Assembly (NCBI RefSeq): GCF_030316895.1
Contig: NZ_JASZYV010000003.1
Span: forward strand, 989,758-1,053,757
Direction of reading: 5' to 3'
Origin: Variovorax dokdonensis
Lineage (GTDB): Bacteria; Pseudomonadota; Gammaproteobacteria; Burkholderiales; Burkholderiaceae_C
DNA: 64,000 nucleotides
The notes beneath the pieces were generated by a model. It was not told where the DNA came from. It saw nothing but the letters and a program-made list of their open reading frames with translations, and ran no database searches. Shown piece by piece: positions 46,601 to 53,963 of the stretch (the first letter of the stretch is position 1; each line of letters opens with the position of its first letter). The translations under genes were made by a program, and so were the position numbers.

Positions 46601-46841
46601 TCATTCGGTTCAGGCCCGACATCTGGCCGAACTGGCGCTCCAGCGGCGCGCTGACGGTGCGGCTCATCACCTCCGGGCTGCCGCCGGGATAGAGCGTCTG
46701 CACCTGGATGGTGGGGTAATCCACCTGCGGCAAGGCCGAAAGCGGCAAGAAGCGCAAGCCCACCAGACCGGCGAGCACGATGGCCAGCATCAGCAAGCCC
46801 GTGGCGACCGGGCGGCGGATGAACGGGGTGGACGGACTCAT
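43659..46841 (-). CDS. RND efflux pump inner membrane subunit (MdtB/MuxB-like)
   Basis: A 1060-residue RND transporter starting MSPSTPFIRRPVATGLLMLAIVLAG, with the DYPTIQVQTLYPGGSPEVM porter start and TGFVVDDAIVMIEN in helix 4. It is the first of two different pump subunits in the operon, the arrangement of mdtABC and muxABC, in which the complex is built from both. Known relatives export novobiocin, bile salts, aztreonam and flavonoids; the range here is not known. The ATG at 46841 lies 22 bases after the adaptor stop; the longer open frame upstream overlaps the adaptor gene. Confidence 0.94.
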   Translation of the reverse strand: MSPSTPFIRRPVATGLLMLAIVLAGLVGLRFLPLSALPQVDYPTIQVQTLYPGGSPEVMSRTVSAPLERQFGQMSGLNRMSSISAAGVSIVTLQFDLDQTLDVAEQQVQAAINAGGSFLPADLPAPPVYAKVNPADAPILTLAVRSDTMPLTEVQNLVNTRLAQKISQVSGVGLVTLAGGQRPAVRIQADTNALASAGIGLDTLRSAISAANANSAKGSFDGPQRAYTINANDQLVTAADYQKLIVAWKNGAPVRLADVARVVNSAENTQLGAWAALKNEATAEPDRTVAPTAGADSYPAVIINVQRQPGANVIATVNAIRARLPELEASLPGSLTVEVLSDRTTGIRASVEHVQIELALAVLLVVLVIFFFLHSLRATVIASIAVPISLVGTCGLMYLLGYSLNNLSLMALTIATGFVVDDAIVMIENISRYIEQGEKPFAAAVKGASQIGFTIISLTVSLVAVLIPLLFMEDVVGRLFREFAVTLAITILISAVVSLTLVPMMSARWLKHEEVSGQGRVAVAVQGFFDRVIRRYDQQLQWVLNRQGLVLLVAIGTLVLTALLYAFIPKGLFPTQDTGQLRVRVEAAQDVSYQRMSQLQQQVVQAVLADPAVRSISSVVGVDAANNTMLNTGSMQVNFERGHGSQQALMDRLRSTVTRQVAGVQLYMQPTQDLTIDAESGPTEFRVSLEGADSTLVNDWANKLVRKLQEDSFTPYVRNATTDAGAQGLAAYVDIDRNTASRLSITASSVDDALYSAFGQRIVSTIFTETNQYRVILEAQREGLESIDGLGTLQLKTGSGAATPLSSFATVREQLAPLQITRVAQYPAATVGFDTAPGVALGSSVDQVRKAAREIGLPASITLRFLGAAGAYEKSLTSQLWLILAAVVCVYIVLGVLYESYVHPLTILSTLPSAGVGALLALWLTGNDLGVIGIIGIILLIGIVKKNAIMMIDFAIDAERNEHRPPREAIHQAALLRFRPIMMTTLAALGAAIPLMLGFGEGAELRRPLGLAIFGGLVLSQALTLYTTPVIYLAFDRLGQRFGGRRAPDDASDPSGAAHP

Positions 46842-46863
46842 GCCGGGCTCCGGACAGCCGCGC

Positions 46864-48387
46864 TCATTCCGGCGCGGGCTGGCGACGGCGACGCTGCGAC
46901 AGCTCGCGCCAGCGCTCCAGGGCTTGCGGATCGCCCTTGTCGATCGCCTCCAGGAATGCCTTGCGCTCGGCCAGCTTCTCGGTGTCGCCGCGCGCCGAAT
47001 CGAGGATGCGCTGGCGCTGTTGGGCGTTGGGCGGATCGATAGCCCGCTTGGCCTGCGTGCCGTCGGCACCCGCCGGGCGCGCATCCGTCTTCGCGACCGG
47101 TGCAGGCGCCGAGCCGGGCGCACCGCCTGGCCGCTTGGCTCCGGCGGCACCACCGGGCGCGGCCGCCTCGCCCTGCAACTGCACGCGGGTGCCGTCGTCC
47201 AGGCGATCGCCGCCTTCGGTGACGACCCGCTCCCCTTCTTTCAGGCCATTGCGGATCTGTACCCACTCCACCGTCGTCTCGCCGCGCTCGATGCTGCGCA
47301 TCTGCGCCTTGCGGTCGTCGCCGATCACGTAGACGTAGGGGCCCTTGGGACCGTTGCGGACCGCCGTGACCGGCACCACCAGCGCATCGACCACACGCAG
47401 CGTCATCCGCACGTTGACGAACTGGTTGGGAAACAGCACCGAGGCCGTGTTGTCGAAGCGCGCCTTGGCCTTGACGGTGCCGGTGCTCACGTCCACCACG
47501 TTGTCCAGGGTGGAGAAGCGGCCGGTGTCCAGCGTCTCGCTGCGGTTGCGGTCCATCGCCACCACCTGCATCGCGGCGCCTGCGCCGCTCTGACGCTGGA
47601 TGGCCGGCACCTGGTCCTGAGGCACCGAGAACTGCACGTCGATCGGATTCATCTGCGTGATGACGGCGATGCCGGTGCTGGCGTTGGCAGCCACGGTGTT
47701 GCCCGGATCGACCGTACGAAGGCCGATGCGGCCGTCCACCGGCGACGTCAGCCGCGTGAAGTCGAGGTTCAGCCGCGCCGTGGCCACGTTGGCCTTGTCG
47801 GTGAGGATCGTGCCTTCGAGCTGCCCCACCAGCGCGGCCTGGGTGTCGACCTCCTGGCGGGCAATGGAGTCCTGGCCCAGCAGCGTGCGGTAGCGCTGCA
47901 AGGTGACGCGCGCGGCCTGCAACTGCGCCTCGTCGCGCTGCAGCGTGCCCTGGGCCTGCGCCAAGGCCTGCTCGTAGGGTCGCGGGTCGATGCGGGCCAG
48001 CAACTGGCCCTTCTTGACGGTTTGCCCCTCGGTGAACAGCACTTCGGTGAGCACACCGCCGACCTGCGGCTTGAGCGTGACGGTGGCCAGCGGCGTGACG
48101 GTGCCCAGCGCATCGAGCGTGATGGGCAACTGCATGCGCTTGACCAGGGCATCGCCCACCGTCACCAAGGGCGCTCCGCCGAAGCCGCCGGGGCCACCCG
48201 GCCCGCCACGGCCACCGAACCCGCCCGGGGACGATGACGAATGCTTGATCAGATACCAGCTGCCACCGACCAGCGCCGCCATGAGCAGCAGCGCCACCAC
48301 CGTGCCCCACCCGCGGCGCCGGCGACCTCCCCGAGCGGCGTTCGAATCAATGGGAGCAGCGGGCGGCGCGTCGGGCGTCTGGGGCAT
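46864..48387 (-). CDS. RND efflux periplasmic adaptor (MdtA/MuxA-like)
   Basis: A 507-residue membrane fusion protein: a cytoplasmic N-terminus, one membrane helix (VVALLLMAALVGGSWYLI), a Gly/Pro-rich linker (GGFGGRGGPGGPGG) just outside it, then the barrel-sandwich/lipoyl domain (LKPQVGGVLTEVLFTEGQTVKKGQLLARIDP), alpha-hairpin and beta-barrel domains. The last 100 residues are an Ala/Pro/Gly-rich stretch and a charged helix not found in typical adaptors. It links the two pump subunits to the outer membrane duct. The ATG at 48387 is assumed; a TTG at 48450 in frame would add 21 residues. First gene of the operon. Confidence 0.93.
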   Translation of the reverse strand: MPQTPDAPPAAPIDSNAARGGRRRRGWGTVVALLLMAALVGGSWYLIKHSSSSPGGFGGRGGPGGPGGFGGAPLVTVGDALVKRMQLPITLDALGTVTPLATVTLKPQVGGVLTEVLFTEGQTVKKGQLLARIDPRPYEQALAQAQGTLQRDEAQLQAARVTLQRYRTLLGQDSIARQEVDTQAALVGQLEGTILTDKANVATARLNLDFTRLTSPVDGRIGLRTVDPGNTVAANASTGIAVITQMNPIDVQFSVPQDQVPAIQRQSGAGAAMQVVAMDRNRSETLDTGRFSTLDNVVDVSTGTVKAKARFDNTASVLFPNQFVNVRMTLRVVDALVVPVTAVRNGPKGPYVYVIGDDRKAQMRSIERGETTVEWVQIRNGLKEGERVVTEGGDRLDDGTRVQLQGEAAAPGGAAGAKRPGGAPGSAPAPVAKTDARPAGADGTQAKRAIDPPNAQQRQRILDSARGDTEKLAERKAFLEAIDKGDPQALERWRELSQRRRRQPAPE

Positions 48388-48493
48388 CTTGAGGTCGGGA
48401 AAGTTCTTGTTGGCGCATGGCTCGCGCGGCGCCGGGCACGCGCGAAGCAAAACGAGTAGAGCGTGAAATCGTAGCTGTCATCGTTGACCGACC

Positions 48494-48510
48494 GTAAAGA
48501 AGCGGTAAAG
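48494..48510. promoter_or_regulatory. Direct repeat GTAAAG upstream of the RND operon (response-regulator box)
   Basis: GTAAAG occurs at 48494-48499 and again at 48505-48510, 11 bases apart and both flanked by CG (CCGTAAAG, CGGTAAAG). Two direct repeats one helical turn apart is the usual target of OmpR/PhoB-family response regulators. The element lies about 110 bases before the adaptor start on the opposite strand and 140 bases before the divergent membrane protein gene. The regulator gene is not in the window. Confidence 0.45.
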
Positions 48511-48649
48511 CCCCCCGCCGCCCATCGGCCGCTCATGCCGTTCGCGCCGCTTCGGCGCAGTTCGTCGCAACGCGATGGCCGCTCCCGGCCCGCGCCGGCA
48601 CAGTGCACTCACCAATCCGACAGACACCCCTTTTTCAGGAGTTGCCAAC

Positions 48650-49180
48650 ATGCTGCTGCAGATCCTCTCCCACACGCCCGAATGGGTATTCGGCCTTTTC
48701 GCCCTGCTGGTCTGGCTGGGCGCCCGCCAGCTTCGCGAAGGCACCGTCGGCCTCATGCGCGTCAGCCTGATGCCGCTGGCCATGATCGGCCTGTCGCTCT
48801 ACGGCGTGTGGTCTGCCTTCGGCAATTCGCCGATGGCACTGGTCGGCTGGGCTGCTGCGGCCGCGGTCGCCACGATGGCGACCCAGGCAATCGCCCTGCC
48901 GGCGGTGACGCGGTTCGACGCTGCAACGCGCAGCTTCCGCATGGCCGGAAGCGCGGTGCCGCTGGTGCTGATGATGGGCATCTTCTTCACCAAGTACGTG
49001 GTCGGCGTCTTGATGGCCATGCATCCCGAGTTGACGCACCAGGCCAGCTTCGCCGTCGGCATCAGCACGTTGTACGGCGCCTTCAGCGGCATGTTCTTCG
49101 GCCGGGCGCTGCGGCTGTGGAAGCTGGCACTGCGCGAAGTTCGCGAGCTGCGCGGCCTTCGCAGCCCGAGCGCCGCTTGA
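48650..49180 (+). CDS. Four-to-five-helix membrane protein, DUF6622-like
   Basis: A 176-residue hydrophobic protein (MLLQILSHTPEWVFGLFALLVWLGARQL) with four or five membrane segments. It matches my recollection of the DUF6622 family, uncharacterised membrane proteins common in beta-proteobacteria. AGGAG eight bases before the ATG at 48650 fixes the start. The basic C-terminal tail (LKLALREVRELRGLRS-like) is cytoplasmic. It is followed by the 2TM gene and the two-component pair, possibly one transcript. No function is known. Confidence 0.75.
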   Translation: MLLQILSHTPEWVFGLFALLVWLGARQLREGTVGLMRVSLMPLAMIGLSLYGVWSAFGNSPMALVGWAAAAAVATMATQAIALPAVTRFDAATRSFRMAGSAVPLVLMMGIFFTKYVVGVLMAMHPELTHQASFAVGISTLYGAFSGMFFGRALRLWKLALREVRELRGLRSPSAA

Positions 49181-49223
49181 CGCAAGCCAAGCGCCCCCCC
49201 AACCCTTTCCAAGGAGAATCATC

Positions 49224-49511
49224 ATGCGCATCGCCACACAGGACATCGAACAACTCGCCCGGCGCCGAGCCAAGGCAAAGTTGGGCTTCTGGAGCCACGC
49301 CACGGTCTACGTTGCCGTCAACACCGTGCTGGTCGCCATCTCGCTGGCCACGGGGCGCCACTGGGCCGTCTTTCCGCTGCTCGGTTGGGGCCTGGGGCTG
49401 TTGCTGCACGGCCTGTCGGTCTGGCTTTTCGCGCCGGGCAACCTGATGCTCGAACGAATGGTGGCGCGAGAACGCGAACAGCTCGCCGCGCACGGCACCG
49501 ATCCGTGGTGA
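49224..49511 (+). CDS. 2TM-domain membrane protein
   Basis: A 95-residue protein with a charged N-terminal helix (RIATQDIEQLARRRAKAK), two membrane helices joined by RHW, and a polar C-terminal tail with an EREQL segment. This fits the 2TM domain family, small proteins that are also found fused to or next to LytS-type sensor kinases. AAGGAG lies eight bases before the start. It precedes the sensor kinase by 35-45 bases on the same strand, so it may modulate it. Confidence 0.82.
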   Translation: MRIATQDIEQLARRRAKAKLGFWSHATVYVAVNTVLVAISLATGRHWAVFPLLGWGLGLLLHGLSVWLFAPGNLMLERMVAREREQLAAHGTDPW

Positions 49512-49554
49512 GCCAACGCCCCGGCGCCCACGCACTTCCCGCAGAATGCGCGCC

Positions 49555-50682
49555 ATGAACCACGACTGGCGCGACCTGGGCCGGCACTACCTGCAAGTGC
49601 TGGCCTTCTGCTTGGCCATTGCCGCGTTCACCACATTGATCTGGCCGGAAGACGGCTACTGGATGCAGCTGGCTTATTCGGTCTGCATCGGCACCTTCAT
49701 CTGGCTGCCGATCGAACTGGGGCGCTTTGCGTTCCTGGCCCCCGGAGAGACCGGATGGCCGAAGGGCTGGCGCGGGGCGGTGCTGACCTTGGTCGGCATC
49801 GCGATCGGCTTCTTCGTCGGCTCGCTGCTGTCGTATGCGCTTTTCGGCGGCGGCCCGTTGCAAGGCTTCATGGAAGGCCGACGCAACAGCTATGTGTCGA
49901 TCGTGATCACCGTGACCGCCGGCATCATCGGCAGCTACTTCTTCCATGCACGCGGACAACGCGCGGCGCTCGATGCGCGGCTGAACGCGGTGGAGCGAGA
50001 TGCCGCCGAAGCCAAGCTCAAGCTGCTCGAAACGCAGCTGGAGCCGCACATGCTGTTCAACACGCTGGCCAACCTTCGCGTGCTGATCGCCACCGACCCG
50101 CCGCGCGCCGTCGCGATGCTGGACCGGCTCAACAGCTACCTTCGCGTGACGCTTTCCGGTTCGCGGGCCACGTCGCATCCGCTGGCGGCCGAGTTCGACC
50201 GTTTGGCCGACTACCTCGAACTGATGTCCGTGCGCATGGGCGAACGCCTGCGCTACACGCTGGACCTGCCCGACGAGCTGCGCGACACGCCCGTACCGCC
50301 GCTGTTGCTGCAGCCGCTGGTGGAAAACGCGATCCGGCACGGGCTGGAGCCCAAGGTGGAAGGCGGGGAGATCCTCGTGCGCGCTCGGCGCGTCGCCGAT
50401 GGCGCACTGCGCATCGAAGTGCGCGACACCGGCGTCGGCATGCAGCCAGATCCGATGCGCCACCAAGAAGGCTCGGGCTTCGGACTGTCGCAGGTGCGAG
50501 AACGCCTCGCGACCGCCCATGGCGACCGCGGTACGCTGCGCATGACCACTCTGCCCGAGGGCGGCACCTGTGCCAGCGTGCAGTTGCCCATCGCGGTCGC
50601 GTCGCCGGCCGAGGACAGCGCGGCGGCCTCTGTCGCGGCACCGCCCATTCTTCAAGGCAACACGCACGCTCCGCCCCCATGA
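49555..50682 (+). CDS. LytS/YehU-type sensor histidine kinase
   Basis: A 375-residue kinase with four N-terminal membrane helices (to about residue 125) and a cytoplasmic His_kinase domain: QLEPHMLFNTLANL with phospho-acceptor H165, then PLVENAIRHGLE (Asn258) in the N box and DTGVGMQPD with GSGFGLSQVRERLATAHG in the ATP lid. Kinases of this group (LytS, YehU, AlgZ) signal through LytTR regulators. No separate sensor domain is visible beyond the membrane part. The ATG at 49555 follows another in-frame ATG at 49546. The stop overlaps the regulator start (ATGA). Confidence 0.92.
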   Translation: MNHDWRDLGRHYLQVLAFCLAIAAFTTLIWPEDGYWMQLAYSVCIGTFIWLPIELGRFAFLAPGETGWPKGWRGAVLTLVGIAIGFFVGSLLSYALFGGGPLQGFMEGRRNSYVSIVITVTAGIIGSYFFHARGQRAALDARLNAVERDAAEAKLKLLETQLEPHMLFNTLANLRVLIATDPPRAVAMLDRLNSYLRVTLSGSRATSHPLAAEFDRLADYLELMSVRMGERLRYTLDLPDELRDTPVPPLLLQPLVENAIRHGLEPKVEGGEILVRARRVADGALRIEVRDTGVGMQPDPMRHQEGSGFGLSQVRERLATAHGDRGTLRMTTLPEGGTCASVQLPIAVASPAEDSAAASVAAPPILQGNTHAPPP

Positions 50683-51575
50683 AAGCCACTGCACTCATCG
50701 CCGAAGACGAACCCTTGCTCGCCGCGGCATTGCGCGCCGAGCTGGCCGCGGCCTGGCCAGACCTGAGCGTCGTCGCGAGCGTGGGCAATGGCCTGAGCGC
50801 CGTCTCGGAAAGCCTGCGCCTGCTGCCGGAGGTGCTGTTCTTCGACATCCGCATGCCGGGCCTGGACGGCCTCGGCGCAGCGACAGAACTTGCCGATCAA
50901 TGGCCGGTCGACGAGCGCCCGATGCCCCAGCTGGTTTTCGTCACCGCCTACGACGAATACGCCACCCGTGCCTTCGACGCCCAGGCGATCGACTATGTGC
51001 TCAAGCCGGTTCAGCCAGAGCGTCTGCGCAAGACCGTGGCGCGCTTGCAGCAGGCGCTGTCTGCGCGTCAGGCGGCTTTGCCGGTCGCCTCCGGGAGCAC
51101 GCCCGCCGCGGCCGAAGCGCTGGAACAGGCGCTCACGCAATGGCGCCGGCTCATCGACGCCGCCGCGGGTGGCACCACCGCCGCGATGCCGGGGGCTGCG
51201 GCGACGGCGGGGGCGCCGGGCCCAGCCTTGGCGGCACCGACCGCGCCCCTGAAGTTCATCACCGCCAGCGACGCCGGCGGCCAACGTCTGCACATGGTGC
51301 CCCTGAGCGATGTGGTCTTCTTCGAGGCGGCCGACAAATACGTGCGCGTCCTCACCGCCACCCAGGAACACCTGATCCGCACGCCGCTCAAGCAATTGAT
51401 GCAGCAGCTCGACCCCAACGACTTCTGGCAGGTTCACCGAGCCGTCGTGGTACGCAGCGACGCCATCGAGTCCGCCCAGCGTGATGACGTGGGCCGCCTG
51501 ACTCTGCGCCTGCGCGGCCGGCCGGAGAAGATCTCGGTCAGCCGCCTCTACGCACAGCAGTTCAAGGCGATGTGA
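50679..51575 (+). CDS. LytTR-family response regulator (AlgR/YehT-like)
   Basis: A 298-residue regulator. The receiver has the acidic pocket (AEDEPLL), phospho-acceptor D56 in FFDIRMPGLDG, a conserved Thr in FVTAYDEYA and Lys in YVLKPVQPERL. An Ala/Pro/Gly-rich linker of about 60 residues precedes a C-terminal LytTR DNA-binding domain (residues about 205-298: FFEAADKYVRVLT, then WQVHRAVVVRSDAI and ISVSRLYAQQFKAM). It overlaps the kinase gene by four bases. Target genes are not known. The linker is unusually long for this family. Confidence 0.92.
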   Translation: MKATALIAEDEPLLAAALRAELAAAWPDLSVVASVGNGLSAVSESLRLLPEVLFFDIRMPGLDGLGAATELADQWPVDERPMPQLVFVTAYDEYATRAFDAQAIDYVLKPVQPERLRKTVARLQQALSARQAALPVASGSTPAAAEALEQALTQWRRLIDAAAGGTTAAMPGAAATAGAPGPALAAPTAPLKFITASDAGGQRLHMVPLSDVVFFEAADKYVRVLTATQEHLIRTPLKQLMQQLDPNDFWQVHRAVVVRSDAIESAQRDDVGRLTLRLRGRPEKISVSRLYAQQFKAM

Positions 51576-51592
51576 GCACCGATGAAAAGAAA

Positions 51593-51613
51593 AACGCCCC
51601 GCAAAGGGGCGTT
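51593..51613 (-). terminator. Rho-independent terminator of the PXPV-repeat gene
   Basis: Perfect arms AACGCCCC (51593-51600) and GGGGCGTT (51606-51613) with a five-base loop. On the minus strand the hairpin is followed by TTTTCTTTTC, so it ends the gene whose stop is at 51669. On the plus strand it lies 18 bases after the response regulator stop but has an A-rich left flank and no T-tract, so it would terminate that transcript less well. Confidence 0.75.
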
Positions 51614-51668
51614 CGGTTCAGGACGTTTCGGTAGATCGGCGCCTTGGGTAGAAGGGCCGCAAAAGGCT

Positions 51669-52031
51669 TCAGCGCCAGCCCGGACGCCCGTAGTGGCCGC
51701 CGCGATACCCGCCATGCGCGCCGCGGTAGTAGCCCCGCGCATAGCCGGCCCGATAGTAGGGACGGCCGTAGCCGTAGTAGCCACCTGCGGGCCTGACCAC
51801 CACCGGTGGTGCATAGACCACGGGCGGCGGCCCGTAATACACCGGAGCCGGCGGGTAGTAGACGGGCGCGGGCGGGTAGTAGACCGGAGCCGCCGCGCCG
51901 ATGTACACGCCCGGAACGTTGACCCCGACCGACCACGATACGCCGGCCGATGCCGTGGTGGCCGCGCCGAGCGCACCGGCGCCCAGAAGCAGCGCTGCCG
52001 AGAACTTCAGATGTGCACGTGTGAGCTTCAT
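51669..52031 (-). CDS. Exported PXPV-repeat, glycine/tyrosine-rich protein
   Basis: A 120-residue protein with a signal peptide ending ATTASAGVS. The mature part has three near-identical copies of APVYYPP, then PPPVVYAPPVVV, followed by a Gly/Tyr/Arg-rich tail (YYGYGRPYYRAGYARGYYRG). This fits the PXPV repeat family of small exported proteins of beta-proteobacteria, whose role is unknown. Low complexity makes homology hard to judge. A good terminator follows. It lies between the LytTR regulator and glnS, on the opposite strand to both. Confidence 0.8.
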   Translation of the reverse strand: MKLTRAHLKFSAALLLGAGALGAATTASAGVSWSVGVNVPGVYIGAAAPVYYPPAPVYYPPAPVYYGPPPVVYAPPVVVRPAGGYYGYGRPYYRAGYARGYYRGAHGGYRGGHYGRPGWR

Positions 52032-52157
52032 TTTTTGGTACTCCTGCGGGCGGTTTCACCCATATCGGCATTCAACGCCTGCCATGTAAATCTCGTGTAC
52101 GGCGCAGCGTGAAGTTGGTGTGTAAAGGTAACGACCGTCGCGGCCTTCTAGAATCCG

Positions 52158-53963
52158 ATGATGAATTCCCCTGCCGACAAAGAAACGGCCAAACCCAGCA
52201 ATTTCCTGCGCCAGGTCATCGAGAGCGATCTTGAGCAAGGCACCTACGCCGAACGACGCTGGGGCGGCTCGCCCGGCGACGCCGAGCACCACGCCAAGGG
52301 CATGATCGATCCGGCGCGCGTGCGCCTGCGCTTTCCGCCCGAACCAAACGGCTACCTGCACCTGGGCCACGCCAAGAGCATCTGGCTGAACTTCTCGCTG
52401 GCCGAGCAGTACGGCGGCGTGTGCCACCTCCGCTTCGACGACACCAACCCCGAGAAGGAGGAGCAGGAATACGTCGACGCCATCCGTGAGGCCGTGCATT
52501 GGATGGGCTTCGGCACCGCGATCGCGGACGACCCCGCGCATCCGGGTGCGCCGAACTCGCACCAGTACTTCGCCAGCGACTACTTCGACTTCATGTACCG
52601 GGCCGCCGAATACCTGATCGGCGCGGGCTTGGCCTATGTGGACGAGCAGACCGCCGAGCAGATGCGCGCCCACCGCGGCGACTTCAACACGCCCGGCGTG
52701 GACAGCCCGTTCCGCGCCCGCACGGCCGAGGAAAACCTGGCTCGCTTCCGAGACATGCGCGACGGCAAGCTGGCCGACGGTGCCGCCGTGCTGCGGGCCA
52801 AGATCGACATGGCCAGCCCCAACATCAACCTGCGCGACCCCGCCCTGTACCGGATCCGGCGCGCGACGCATCACAACACGGGCGACAAGTGGTGCATCTA
52901 TCCGATGTACACCTTCGCGCACCCGATCGAAGACGCGCTGGAGCACATCACCCACAGCATCTGCACGCTGGAATTCGAAGACCAGCGGCCCTTCTACGAC
53001 TGGCTGCTCGATCGACTGGCCGAAGGCGGGCTGATCGCACGGCCACAGCCCCGGCAGTACGAATTCGCGCGCCTCAACGTCACGCACGTGGTGACCAGCA
53101 AGCGCAAGCTGCGCCAACTCGTCGAGGAAGGCCATGTCGACGGCTGGGACGACCCGCGCATGCCCACGTTGGCCGGCCTGCGCCGCCGCGGCTATACGCC
53201 CGATGCCATCAAGCTGTTCTGCGAGCGAAGCGGTGTGACCAAGTCCGGCGGCTGGACCGATTACGCAGCCCTCGAGGCAGCGCTGCGCGAGACGCTGGAC
53301 CCCATCGCCGTGCGGGCCATGGCCGTACTCGATCCGGTCAAGCTGGTCATCACCAACTGGGGCGAACTGATGGGCGGCGACGAGGTGCTCGATGCCTGCT
53401 CGGCGCCGGTGCATCCGCACCATCCGGACATGGGGCATCGCCGCTTCAAGTTCGGGCGCGAACTGTGGATCGAACGCACCGACTACGAGGACGTGCCGCC
53501 CAAGGGCTATCAGCGCCTCTATCCCGGCAACAAGGTCCGCCTGAAATACGGCCACGTGATCGAATGCACCGGCGCCACCCGCGACGCTGAAGGGCAAGTC
53601 ACCGAGGTGCAGGCCAGGCTCGTGCCCGACACCAAGAGTGGCACGCCCGGCGCCGATGCGATCAAGGTCAAGGGCGTCATCACATGGGTCGGTGCCAGCG
53701 ACGCCGTGCCCTGCGAGATCCGCATGTACGAGCGCCTGTTCGTCGCCGACAACCCGGGCGTGGGCGAGTTGGTCGAGGAGCTCAATCCCAACAGCCTGAG
53801 CGTGTCGCAAGGCTACGTCGAGCCCTCGCTGGCCGATGCCCACAGCGACATGCCGCTGCAGTTCGAGCGACACGGCTACTTCGTCGCGGACGCCAACGCC
53901 GTCGCCAGTGGCCGGCGCGTGTTCAATCGCACCAGCAGTCTGCGCGACAGTTGGGGCAAATGA
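52158..53963 (+). CDS. glnS: Glutaminyl-tRNA synthetase
   Basis: A full-length class I synthetase of 601 residues, charging tRNA-Gln with glutamine. The HIGH motif appears as HLGH (YLHLGHAKS, residues about 69-73) and the KMSKS motif as VTSKRKL (residues about 312-318), preceded by RFPPEPNGYLHLGHAKSI and followed by the anticodon-binding beta-barrels (LWIERTDYED, YVEPSLADAHSDMPLQFERHGYF). Its presence agrees with an organism that charges Gln directly. Tandem ATGs at 52158 and 52161 are both possible starts. A TAGAAT just upstream hints at a promoter. The stop overlaps the next gene. Confidence 0.96.
   Translation: MMNSPADKETAKPSNFLRQVIESDLEQGTYAERRWGGSPGDAEHHAKGMIDPARVRLRFPPEPNGYLHLGHAKSIWLNFSLAEQYGGVCHLRFDDTNPEKEEQEYVDAIREAVHWMGFGTAIADDPAHPGAPNSHQYFASDYFDFMYRAAEYLIGAGLAYVDEQTAEQMRAHRGDFNTPGVDSPFRARTAEENLARFRDMRDGKLADGAAVLRAKIDMASPNINLRDPALYRIRRATHHNTGDKWCIYPMYTFAHPIEDALEHITHSICTLEFEDQRPFYDWLLDRLAEGGLIARPQPRQYEFARLNVTHVVTSKRKLRQLVEEGHVDGWDDPRMPTLAGLRRRGYTPDAIKLFCERSGVTKSGGWTDYAALEAALRETLDPIAVRAMAVLDPVKLVITNWGELMGGDEVLDACSAPVHPHHPDMGHRRFKFGRELWIERTDYEDVPPKGYQRLYPGNKVRLKYGHVIECTGATRDAEGQVTEVQARLVPDTKSGTPGADAIKVKGVITWVGASDAVPCEIRMYERLFVADNPGVGELVEELNPNSLSVSQGYVEPSLADAHSDMPLQFERHGYFVADANAVASGRRVFNRTSSLRDSWGK

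Noticed and set aside
40378..47042. Very long open frames on the plus strand opposite the RND operon
   Set aside because: They are antisense to well-conserved pump genes, full of His/Arg/Gln runs and arise from high GC at third positions. No ribosome sites or family features support them.
52121..52161. Leaderless glnS transcript from TAGAAT at 52149
   Set aside because: The -10 match is good, but no -35 lies at proper spacing, so the start point cannot be placed from sequence.
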